Part shown: positions 1-11,899 of the stretch, one piece after another
How positions within the stretch are numbered: the stretch's first letter is position 1
Layout: the number at the start of each line of letters is the position of its first letter
Source: Blastocystis hominis
Lineage: Eukaryota; Sar; Bigyra; Opalinata; Blastocystidae
Direction of reading: 5' to 3'
Assembly (NCBI RefSeq): GCF_000151665.1
Contig: NW_013171860.1
Coordinates: 489,939-553,938, forward strand
Length of the DNA: 64,000 nucleotides
Notes under the pieces: model-generated
Database searches by the model: none
What the model was told of the DNA's origin: nothing
What the model saw: the letters and a program-made list of their open reading frames with translations, nothing else
Position numbers and translations under genes: made by a program

Positions 1-369
1 AAGTTTCCTGGATGCATTTTGAAAGACAAACACTACGGGCATCGCATCACGTGGTTCTTGTATTTGAGACCCAAGATATGCCACCTCGTTGATGAGAAGC
101 ATGTCGTGCACAATGCAGCAAAGGGAGTTCCTCGCAATGTGGTGATCGATGGTGAGAGAATGAGTGAGAAAAACAACGAGTTTTACAAGCGTGTCCTTGA
201 GGCAGAGAAGAAGAGAGATGTAGTAATTGAAGGCAGCTTCAGGAGAATCAACAACCAAGGATTCAATATCACAACGAAGGAGCAGACCAAGACACTCATG
301 ACTTGCACATACAACAAGAGAAGGAGCTTGGACGATAATGTGCATACACTCGCGTTCAGGCATTATTGA
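1..369 (+). mobile_element. Remnant resembling the C-terminal end of a Polinton/Maverick-type DNA polymerase B
   Basis: The frame is already open at base 1, so the upstream part lies outside the window. Near the start it reads LYLRPK followed by an AKGVPRNVV segment, and it ends with KRR, DDN and a LAF-HY tail. That order resembles the extreme C-terminus of protein-primed family B polymerases of Polinton/adintovirus-like elements. This is recognition by eye of a short, diverged tail. I see no capsid, integrase or terminal repeat in the next kilobases. Treated as a fossil piece; completeness cannot be judged at a window edge. It could instead be a host protein of unknown family. Confidence 0.35.
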
Positions 370-3300
370 CGAAAGACATGTAAAGAAGAAGCTGTATATA
401 CTTTAGACAGTTTGGTCGGGGAATCAGAGATTCCCGTGAGTGATGTAGGAGTTCCGATATTTGTATGGATTGATACAGGAGAATGAATTATTCCCCGGTA
501 AGCCTTGGATAAGCATGGAGTAGTGTCGGGAAAAAGCAGATTTGCCGTGCATCGCCTTTCTATACCATAGACAGCGGAGGTAAGCAAAATAAGCCAAAGA
601 AAAGATTTCGCGCCATATTTCTTATAATGGGGGAAAATACTAGTTGTCCAAGGTGGAAAACAGCAAGCGATGTAAGAAGAGATCAAAGGGGCGACTTCGA
701 GAGGCTGGCATACATTTGACGGGGTCTAAGGGGCAACTTTGACCGAAAAAGGCGGGCAATAAATTTGCACAATACACGTCAATTATCAATAACTATAACT
801 GCTACAATTAAGATAGTAAAACCACCCTTACTAACCATCACAATAATAATTCATAATTCTGCTAAATATCGATAATCATTTGCTGTTAATCACCAGTCAT
901 ATTGAACATACAATTGATGAATACTAGCATATTCAGATATACATAGTGGTGTTTCATTTTGGTGCATATTGTGTGATATGAATTGTATCAAAGCCCATAA
1001 TGAATTCACATTCTGAATGTGACAACTAATAATGTTGCTAGTTCGTGTTATAAGCTGAGAGAAGGAATGAGCAGTATTAACAAACAAGAGTCTTCACAAT
1101 AGTTACTCTCAATAGTATTGATTGTGAATAGTTGATGTTTTGTCATCATCATCATTATTCTGTATGGGAAGATAGAATAATGTGTATTTGTGATTAATTT
1201 ATATTTTGGCTTATTAGTATACGCCATGGAATAGAATACTGTGAAAATAAGATAGGTAAGTGTGGAATAATCAGAAATGGCCAATATGAATGAAAACAAC
1301 AATACTAGAATGTAATAGAATAATAGAAAATAGCATATGTTTTTGAAGTAGCAATGGAAATCAAGTCATTTTCACAAATTATGACGAACAATAGCTGAAA
1401 TGATGATATTTCACAGGGATCTGTTTTAGCACATCCTGAAACGAATTACATAGATCATGCATAGTTTTGCTTCAAAACAAACAAAATCCAAACAAACACG
1501 ATTCTGTCATTTCATTGGTTTAACACAATGTTTGATTCTGTTAAATCCATTTTCATAAAATAACTAATTCTGAGTAGCAGGAACAATACTGTTGATACTT
1601 AGTACTGGAATAACCAATCGATAAATGAATGAATGATTGGAGTTTGTAGTAAATTCCGTTATTGCTAGTTGGAATGCACAATGATTGGTATATAGTGATT
1701 GTAATTGAATGATTCCTAGATATTATCACAGATTGTATGCTATATGTGAATAGAATAGTACTGGAATGATTTGTGTAATTGGTCACAATCTACTGAATGA
1801 ATATGAGTTGGATGTACAAAGATTGCATAGCATGGAGATGGTTTGTATCATGAATGAATGAAAGAAAAAAGAAAAGAAGAAATAGTATTCATTGCTTAAG
1901 ATCATAATCCATTCAATGATATGTATTAGTTATTTATTATGAATGTAATACGTGATTATGATAATGAAGAGTGAATGAGAGAGAATCGAAATGAATGGGA
2001 ATGTGATTGGTTGTGATATTGGAATTGGATTCGATTCGATTTCAGCAATTCAATACTGAAAAGAAAACAAATGAATGAATGAATGAATGAATAAATGAAT
2101 GAGTAATCCTACAAACATCGATTTGAATTGAGTGCATACTGTGATTATGTATATTTTGTACCATAAGAATGAATGATGGATTGTTGACAAGGAAATATCG
2201 TTAAATCTGTATAAAGTGGACCAATCATGTGAATTGCAATGGGATATTTGAATGATTATACGATCAAATCAATGAATGAATGAAATCTTATCTAAGAATT
2301 AATTGACAATCTCAAGACACTACTCACAACCAATGATCTGTAAATCAGTAACAAGGATGTCATTCATTCATTCATTCATTCAATCTATTCTATATTTATT
2401 CATATAATCATATTTGATTCACTTTGGTTTGGATGGCTGATTGATTGATTGAATCAACCAACAAATCATTGATTGATTGAATGAATGAATGAATGATTCT
2501 CTCTCTGTGGAGTGATTCACAAAACAACAAAGACCTTTATCACAACCAATGAACTGTAATTCTGCATCAATAATGTCATCGATTCAATCAATCATTCATT
2601 CATTCAATCACTTGTTCATGCTTTTATAACTGTTTAACGCATGATTGATTGATTGATTGAATTGATGCCTATTCTGTATACTCTTTCATAATATGAATCT
2701 ATCAAACAACAAAGCAAATAACAACAATAATAACGACAATGAATTCGTTAAAATGGCACAGCAACAATAATAACAGTAATAGAAATCAATGAGAATAATA
2801 ATAATAAGATTATGTGTTCAAAAGCAATGTCTAGAACAGAAATGAAATGAAATGAAATGAAATGAAGTAATGAGCAGCAACAACATAATAGAAACGAACA
2901 ATAACATGAGTAATAATCCAAATGGATGAATTGTGAACTCAATGCAGTGTCCGATATCGAATCAATACCAAATTGATGTAGAACAAACAATGTGTATGTG
3001 AATAACAAACAATAATGAGAATAATAACAGTAAAAGGAAGAAGAAGAATAAGAATATCTGATAACAATCCATAGCTATTGATGATTAATAATAATAATAG
3101 TAATCATCATAGAAAGAGATATTGAAACAATCATATGTGTAGTTTAATAAAGAAATAAGGAAAGAACCAAATCCATGATAATAATAGTCTTATTATTGGT
3201 AATATGAGTATTATTATTATAATGGATCAATCAATCAATCAATCAATAATACTTACTGATCGATTCTGGATAATAGATCAATTAGATTGTTATGTGGAAT

Positions 3301-4467
3301 GATCGAAATGAAGAACAAACTCGATATGTGAAAACAAACAAATACCAAGAATGCATATCAATTTCAAACAATCCACATAATTGAATGAATCTATGTGAAT
3401 CGATTCAGATTTCAATATAAGTGAAGAGAAGATCATTTGATTGTCGGTTTCCATGGAAAGATTGATTGTTGTCACGAAACATCAATCCGATTGATTTGAA
3501 ATGATTTCGTATTGTAGGTTCTGATTATTGATTAAATCATTTGATAGATAGTTTGGTCCATTGCTTACTACAACTACTATTCTAATTGTTGTTGCTGCTG
3601 TGGATGTTGCTGCTGCTATTGCTATTTCTCTCTTTCTCCCCTACCATTCATTCATTGATTCCAGACCATCAAAATCGATAACAATATTCCTTGTCAACAA
3701 TAGAAGAAATGGAATCAATGAAAGCAAAGAATCAAGTGTTTTCTTTATGACAATCAATGATCCATTAATCTATGAATGAATGATTTAATGAATGAGTGAG
3801 TGATGAAGGAAAACAAAATGAATAAATGAATGAATAAAAAGGAAAAACAATATGTGTCATATGATATCGGATACTGGAAGGTAGGGGAGAAAGATGGGAT
3901 GATGATGATTCTTGTTCATTGACACTTCGAAGTAACAATGAATTGATTGGTTATGATTTGTTTTGGATCTTCCAAGTCTAACATCACTAACTTCTGTAAA
4001 ATGGAGTTTCTGTTGTCCTCGTTTTGGTGACATTGGAAAGTGGATCTAAATATTGAATAGAGATGGTAAATAGATATTCCAAATCTGTTTCAAAATGTCA
4101 ATCTACTTGTATCATTGAGGTATGTTCAATCGAAATCGATTCGAGTATTGTTGATAAATAGAATGGAATTGATTTCATATGATTTTCATAGATTTCAATT
4201 CCATTTGGTAAGTTTAAGCTTATATTATCTTGTTAGGTGATTTGATTTGATTTGATTCATTGTGTTTCATTCGATTCCGTTTGATCATTTGATTTGATTT
4301 GATTTGTTTTGATTCGTTTAATAGGAACACATTTCGATTGATTATGATTGGAACAATTCTATCTGGTTCATTTTACAATGATCTGTGGAATTTGTATTGT
4401 TGTTTCAAACTGATGGCACATGATTGATTCGATGATTGGTTAAAATGGATATATAATAATAATAATA

Positions 4468-4522
<55 letters not shown>

Positions 4523-7081
4523 GAAAACAAACAGAAATAAGCAAAACAAAACATGGAACAATCCAAACAAATAATCACATATTTCCTTATGAGAATTGAA
4601 TCAATAAGAATCGACACAATCCAATTTGTCTGGTGGATAGTGAATAATAAGATGAATGTTAGAATATAAAAAAGGGAATAATAAAGGAAAAGAAAATACA
4701 AAAAAGAAAAACTAAAAACAAATTAGAATCATAGAAAACAAAAGAAAAAGGAAGAGGAATAAAATGCACAAATATAAGAAAATAAGAAACAAAGAAAACT
4801 AAAGAATAGCAAAACAAACAAGAATAAACTAAAAATCAAAATCGAAAATGAAATAATCAAATGAACTACAATCAATTCCAAAAGTTGAAAAACAACAACA
4901 ACAACAACAAATGAAAAATGGAATAATCAAAAATAGATAAGCAACATCAAAACAAAAACAAAAGAATAATGAATGATTGAGTATTATCCAAATTAATACT
5001 ATCTCAACAAACAAATATGGATTGTGTCGATTCCTATTGATTCAATTCGATTAAGTGCAATGAATATTGTCAAAACGATTCGATTGAAGTCGTTCGATCA
5101 AGATTCATTCGAAATATGTGATTTGTGGATTCATCGGTGTTAAATCACTAACAGCATATTGAATATACAATCAAACAATGGATTCCAAGAAAACCCATTA
5201 TCGAAATACTCATATTCAAACCACAACACAAATGGTTCTCACAATATGCCTCATTATTGTATTGTGATTATCAAATGCTGATTCCATATTGACTTGTTCG
5301 AATGGGATCTAATGATTTGAATGATATCAATAATAATGATTATAATAATCAGAAAGAAAGAAAGAAAGAAATAAGAGTATTGTTATGCAATACAGTACAA
5401 TGATAGATTCCAGCTAAACCAATGATCGAACATAACGATCTCATGAATCTCGATCGATTCAATTACAAAACAACCATTGAGACTACAATGTGTTTGAGTG
5501 ATTGTTCCATTTGGATTCGATCGAATCAATTGTATAATTCTATCAGTCGATTGGATCGCTATCAATGAATCATTCGATCGATTCTATATAATTGATAATC
5601 GAACAAATACAAATACTACTACTACTACTAATAATAATAATCACGAGGATTGATGGTTGAATATTCATCATCAATCTGATTCTGATTCTGATTCTGATTG
5701 ATCGATCCTATCCAATCATTCTATTCATGATCAACAATACCAAAGTGATCTAATGGTATTCAATATGCTGAAATAGACCGATGAATAATGTGGATGATCA
5801 TACAATCATAATAATAATGATAATGATGATGATGAATGGATATCGAAAACTAACCAAATACACACCATTCATTCATTCAATCATTCATTCAATCAATGGA
5901 TTGAAGAGCCTTTCTATTCTTATCAGTATTATTGATTGTGAATGATGCATTGATTCTTTACCATATTCAACATTCATTTGCATTTTGAATCAGCTATCTT
6001 TCATCCATTGATTGATTAAATGAATGAGTGAGTGAATGAGTGGTTTGTGTGATATTGAAGAATACGACATTCCATCCAAATATCGAATTGTGAAACCACG
6101 ATTGATATTACTACTAACTACAACTATCAAGTATCAAACACATCCTATTTGATTCCATTATTATCAAATTGATAAATCCATGTTTTGTGACTCATTGATA
6201 AACAAACAAACAAACAAACAAACAAATGATAGTTGGATTGATTGAATGGTGAATCCAATATGATTTCCAATGCTATTCAATAGGATTCTATTCTATTCTA
6301 TTCTAGTTTGATTGCCTCGTTTTATCCATTTCACCTCTATTTGATTCTATTCTATTCTATTCTATGTATACAGTGATCGATTCCTATTCAATAAGTCAAA
6401 ATCAGTATCCTAATTCAATATCAATCATTCTATTGTATTGTATTGTATTGTATTATCTACCGATTTAACAATGGATTCACAAATGTGAAGAATCATCCAA
6501 TATCAATCGATTCCGATCATTCCATTGTGTCACTATCAAATCCAATCTTATTATTCATGATTATGATGATTATGATTATGATTATGATTATTCGAAGCAA
6601 GCAGTTTCCTATCAATATTGAACAAATCCTAGTTCAAACCTATTCAAACCATCATTTGTATATTATTATTATTATTATTGGTAGATTGGATTCATCATTT
6701 GTGAATGTTCAATATGCGATCATTGGGTCATTGGTAATAATAATAATAATAATGATAATAATCGAAAACAATAATAAATAGATTGATTGATTGATTGAAA
6801 CAACAATCAGAATTCAGTATCATTGTTAAAATGGTAAAGAAGAACATCATAATAATCAGGTAGGATTGGTATTTTGATAATTATAGAATCATGAATAGTG
6901 ATCCAGAATCGGTTTCAAACAAACAAAAAAACAAACAACCAATCAATCAATCAATGGAAATGTTCCTAAACAATGACGAATCACTGAACAAATCAAATCA
7001 AATCAAAATTATAGATTTAATGCTTGATTTGGACAAGAACAGCGAGAATGGAAGAAACATCTATGAATCAAATCAAATCAA
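370..7081. other. AT-rich gene-poor region with simple repeats
   Basis: No convincing gene was found in about 6.7 kb. From about 1.5 kb on, the sequence is dominated by tetranucleotide GAAT/ATTC runs (for example near 2065-2100, 2360-2385 and 2480-2500), GATT runs, and TATTC/GATTT pentamer runs near 4240-4310 and 6290-6365. The short open frames here are low-complexity readings of these repeats. The stretch from about 6990 to 7081 is homologous to 18340-18411 and belongs to the duplicated block described below. Genes with very short exons and introns could be missed in sequence this AT-rich. Confidence 0.6.
4456..4518. repeat. Trinucleotide microsatellite (AAT then ATG)
   Basis: About five AAT/ATA triplets run into about seventeen consecutive ATG/GAT triplets. 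It lies in non-coding AT-rich DNA. The His-rich and Ser-rich frames through it are artefacts of the repeat. Confidence 0.9.
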
Positions 7082-9474
7082 TCAAACTATACTTGAAATT
7101 GATTTCGATCGAACCCACTCGAATGAACGAGGTAGCTCGACATTTTGAAGATTTGGAATATCTAAATACTATCAATATTCAATATTCAGAAATATACTTG
7201 CCAATGTCACTACACGAGGAGAATAGAAACTCCAATCTTTGGAAGTTATTGATGTTAGATTTGGAAGATCTACAAAACAAATCATAACCAATCAATTCAT
7301 TAATACTTCGCATTATTAAGGAACAAGAATCATCCCATCTTCCTTGAAGTGCACATTCACCGAGTTGAATGGATCGTAATGATGGAAGATCTACAACAAT
7401 CATTTCATTCCAATTCATTCAATACTTTCAATTATTGTTGAGAAGGAATAACGGAATGCACGATCACCTAATGTAATAGATTGTAGATTTGGAAGATCTA
7501 GGCATTATTCAAATATTCAATATCATATCAATACCTCGAATCACAAACGAATTGAAATAGAAATTCCATGATTTCTTTTCAATTGTACCAATTTGAATGG
7601 ATTGTAGTTGTGGTAGATTCTTCAATTCAAAGTCGCCTCCAAAATCACTGAAACTATATTCACCAATTTGAATGGATTCCAATGATTCACAATTCAATAT
7701 GTGGAATGATTTCGATTTATCATTTCCATATCCATTCTTTTCCTGAGTAAATGAATTGTTTCCGATTTTGATAGTTTTCAATCGATTCAATTTATCGATT
7801 TTGAATGTTTTCACTGATTCAAAGCATTCATTGCCGATTTCGATCGATTCAACTGGGGTAAATCGAGAGAAATCAAGTATAGTATAATCATTATCATTAC
7901 AAGCCCTATTAGGTAATACTATCGATGTATCTGTCCATTCCATTGATTGCATGAAATCAAACTGACTGAATTTCAGATATAGTATTACAGAAACATCTAT
8001 TTTCAACTGATAATACAAATTGATACTGTTGAAAATTGGATGATGAACTTTTTCGAATGAAGAAGGTAGCTCGACATTTTGAAGATTTGGAATATCTAAA
8101 TACTATCAATATTCAATATTCAGAAATATACTTGCCAATGTCACTACACGAGGATTAACGAAACTAATTCCTTCAGAAGTTATTGATTTTAGATTTGGAA
8201 GATCTACAAAACAAATCATAGCAAATCAACTCATTTGTACTTCGTATTATTAAGGAACATGAATCATTCTTCCATCTTCCTTGAAGTGCACATTCACCGA
8301 GTTGAATGGATTGTAATGATGGAAGATCTACAACAATCATTTCATTCGAATACATTCAATACTTTCAATTATTGTTGAGAAGGAATTACGGAATGCACGA
8401 TCACCTAATGTAATAGATTGTAGATTTGGAAGATCTAGGCATTATTCAAATATTCAATATCATATCAATACCTCGAATCACAAACGAATTGAAATAGAAA
8501 TTCCATGATTTCTTTTCAATTGTACCAATTTGAATGGATTGTAATTTTGGTAGATTCTTCAATTCAAAGTCGCCTCCAAAATCACTGAAACTATATTCAC
8601 CAATTTGAATGGATTCCAATGATTCACAATTCAATATGTGGAATGATTTCGATTTATCATTTCCCCAATCATTCTTTTCCTGAGTAAACGAATTCTTACC
8701 AATTTCCAAACATTTCAATCGATTCAATCCATCGATTTCGAATGTTTGCACTGAGCCAAAACATTCATTGCCGATTTCGATTGATTCCAAATTATACAAC
8801 AATGAAACATCCCAATCAACCAATGCACAATTGTCACTCAGTTTCAGATGTTTCATTCCCATATTCATTGGTTTGTTTCCATCTCCTTCATATTCAATAT
8901 CACTTTCAATTCCATTATACCATTCACATTCATTCACTAATTTACCTGATCGATCATACACTTTTCCAATTCCAAATCGATTATCATCACACCAATATCC
9001 TTCATATTCAATACATCCATTATTATGATAACTCGTTCCATATCCAAATCGTTTCCAATCGATCATTATGCCCTTGTACAACAATATTCCATCATCATCA
9101 TACATTTCACCATATCCAAATGGAATTCCCAACTTGTTTTCTGCCAATACCAAGCCTTCAAATCGACTTCCATGATCCAAATCCACGATTCCTTCTACTA
9201 CTTCTATGGCTTGTTCTTCATTATATGAAATAGCACCAATTTGATTATTTCCAAACACTTTCAACACTTTCTGCTCACTCAACACAAATCCTTGATTCAT
9301 GAATACTCCATTATTGAATTGCAATACTACACATTCTTTATTACTCAATATGAGTGAAATCCAGCCATTTGGTTTCCATTCTTTACCTAAGCATATTTGC
9401 ACATTTTGAATAATGGAACTATCAATATGATAGTTACTAATAGCAGAATTGACAAAATCAGCAATGTTTTGCAT
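7082..9474 (-). CDS. MORN-repeat plus leucine-rich-repeat protein, intact copy
   Basis: Nine exons and eight introns of 35-37 nt; the spliced length is 2103 nt, giving about 700 residues. Residues about 90-205 hold MORN-type repeats (GYGEMYDDDG, GYGTSYHNNG, RFGIGKVYDRSG). The rest is two tandem blocks of BspA-like LRRs (LESIQIGEYSF, LPNLQSITLGDRAF). Introns lie at 8435-8471, 8328-8362, 8204-8240, 8096-8131, 7498-7534, 7391-7425, 7270-7306 and 7162-7197. All are phase 1 and each is followed by a D/N-LP repeat start, so exons match LRR units. The second block continues in frame from the first at about 8030. Stop is TGA at 7082-7084. Such proteins often mediate protein binding; the role here is unknown. 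There is no obvious signal peptide. Confidence 0.75.
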
Positions 9475-10190
9475 GGAAATGAAAAGAAATATGGTAAAAC
9501 GGTTTTTTTGGAAACGAGGTCTGTTTCATTATTTCTCGATAGAACACACGTCATGGATTATTGTGTATGTCTTTGATATTCTGGTATGTTACAAACTAGA
9601 ATACATATAATAAAATCTCATTTTCTCCACCCATTTCTATTTTTCTTTATTTCGGTGCATTTTTATCTACTCATTTATTTTTGTGTTATTTTTAGATACT
9701 TATAGCTATAATTGTCAAACATTATGCATTTTCATCACCTTTACTCTCTCATGTCAGAATGGCTGTTCTATAAAGTCTAGAATGGATATATGTTCTTCAA
9801 AATATATTAATTATGTGGTAGTTAATATTGTTTTGCATCAATCGAACTCACAATAGTGAATACTGTTGGAATGGTTCGATTCGTAATAGAGAGTATGGCA
9901 ATAGTGTGTAGAATGCAAAATCCATAATTTTTATTTGACAGGTGGTTTATTGTATTGATTCTCTGTTGATACTTCGATTCTCTTCTGTCACAATGATCAT
10001 CCATATTGAGTACAAAGAATGATATTGCAGAGAAAGGAATGTGGTTCATAAATTGAAATGGTGAATAGGAATCATAGTATCATTAAACAAAACAATCGAT
10101 TGAATAATATGATGGATGGAATGTGTGAATCCTATGAATGAAAACCTTGCTTTCTATTTGATCAACAAAACAATGTGAAATGCAATGTGA
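9475..10190. other. Intergenic spacer, duplicated in the second block
   Basis: No gene was seen. The first about 80 bases upstream of the LRR/MORN start are nearly identical to the spacer upstream of the second copy (19875 onward), and further stretches are also similar. The duplication therefore covers the spacer as well as the genes. Confidence 0.6.
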
Positions 10191-10964
10191 TTAACATAGT
10201 AATAGTATTAAATAAACAAGTAATATTGAGTGAGTGAATGAATGAATATGCCATCCATCATACAGATCTCTTCCACTCACTTCCACTCCATCTTTCCATT
10301 CCATTTCGCGAGTAGCAATCCGAGTTTCTTCATCGATCCAGTATCCTCGACCATTTCGAAGAAACGATTCTTTCGATTCATCATAAACGAATTCACCCAC
10401 ATACAGGGGAATTCGATTCGAAGCGGTTGTGTTATTCCCGTTTCGCTTGAACTCAATCATGATGGTTCCTTCGATCTTGCGAATGATCTCCACCAGTTTG
10501 TTCCCCTTTCACATCCCCTCAAGCAGCATGGCACCCGTTTCTTCGTCATATTGGATGCCCCATCCTTCTCGTTCTCGCTTCTCATTAAATTCACCGTGAT
10601 ATATCAGGTGGTCACTCGCATGCGAATAGATTTCCATTCGCTCGCCTCGGACGTGGTTTATTATACGATGAAAATTCTTTCTGTCCCAGATTTCGTCGAA
10701 AGATTGGACAAAAGCGACACATCCATTTTCAAATCGCGTGAAGTCACCGATTTCGCTCCCGTTCGCATCCACCTCGTAACACATCTTCAGTATGCCATTT
10801 TGGAATAGGCAAACCTTCCCAGCTCTCGTCAACGTGTATTCATCCTCGTAATCGCCTTGATAACATTGGATGCTATACTTGCAGCCGCCAATAGTGATTT
10901 CCTTTGCTTCACCAAGCGTTATGTAACCGTCCAGGAGAAATTCGCTTCCCTTAAGTTCTTCCAT
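10191..10964 (-). pseudogene. MORN-type gene interrupted by one in-frame TGA
   Basis: One continuous 258-codon frame with no intron needed. It has MORN-like segments: a YHGEFNEKREREGWGIQYDE stretch in the middle and YVGEFVYDE later. The codon at 10509-10511 reads TGA between GM and KGNKL, where the MORN consensus expects Trp (TGG). The frame continues on both sides for 151 and about 105 codons. Either this is a recently disabled copy or the TGA is an error or polymorphism. It sits 716 bp upstream of the LRR/MORN gene on the same strand, and the pair is duplicated at 18.4-21.2 kb. A dedicated TGA-Trp code is unlikely, since many genes here end at ordinary TGA. Confidence 0.6.
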
Positions 10965-11850
10965 TCTACCTATTTGGAATCACATATCCTTAGCCTCTAC
11001 TCTTTGAATCCGTAATTTGTAGCCAAATATAAAGAATTTATGAAGAAAACAGAGAGATCAGTTTGTTTCCTTACACCTAAGTATTCTTCATATTTAAAAA
11101 TTATGATAGAGTGCTACCATATACACATTGGATCCAAGATTTCCAAGTGAAGTACTCACTTGTGTTTCGCATCATTTTGCTCACATTTTTGTGGTTGAAA
11201 TAGTTCGGAGGTATAGATATTTATAATATCAGGATTGTTTGGAAACACTCAGAATGGAAAAGTCCATTTTGTTGTCTACTATGTCTGTATAGGTTGTATA
11301 TTTATGATATCATAGTGAAATCGTGTAATGAAGCAAGGATTTGGTTGCTCACTCCACTTTGTCTAAATAGTCTATATTATCATTATTATTATCATTATTA
11401 TTTCGATAATCCAATCTATCCATCCATGATTCTAGCCAAATCATTTTGACTTGGGAATGGTTGGGTTTGAAAGCAATTAAAACTAGTAAAACTAGTAAAT
11501 CAAATCGAATGGAAATTGGTTTTGATCCAGTGATTTTCACACAAAGAACCTATCTTCGCACATCGTTAACCATTCACTCCATTTTCTATCATTTCCTTAT
11601 CCTAAACCAACCAACTAACTCTAAATACACTTTCTTTCTTTCTTTCTTTCTTTGTTTCAACTATCAACTCACAGCACTCTATTATTATTATCAACTAGAG
11701 TCGTTTGGTTCCTCGTTCTGGATTATTCTGTTCATGTTTCTAAATCATTCCAACACCCTACACACTCTAAATCTACATTTTCTTTCTTTCCTTCCTAAAC
11801 ACATTTTCGATTCTCATTCAAATCCTACAACGCTTCAACCATTCCACATC
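10965..11850. other. AT-rich intergenic region
   Basis: No gene was seen. It contains a TTTC run near 11633-11654, a short TTA/ATT repeat near 11685 and CATC tetranucleotides near 11861-11888. The left part is the upstream flank of the MORN gene. Confidence 0.55.
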
Positions 11851-11899
11851 TCTACAATTCCATCCATCCATCCATCCATCCATCCATCTTCCAAACCAA

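Noticed and set aside
4373-4701. Poly-His/poly-Ser frames
   Set aside because: Pure microsatellite translation with no other coding feature.
8742-9633. Plus-strand frames opposite the MORN/LRR gene
   Set aside because: They are His/Ser/Tyr-rich antisense readings of a well-supported minus-strand gene.
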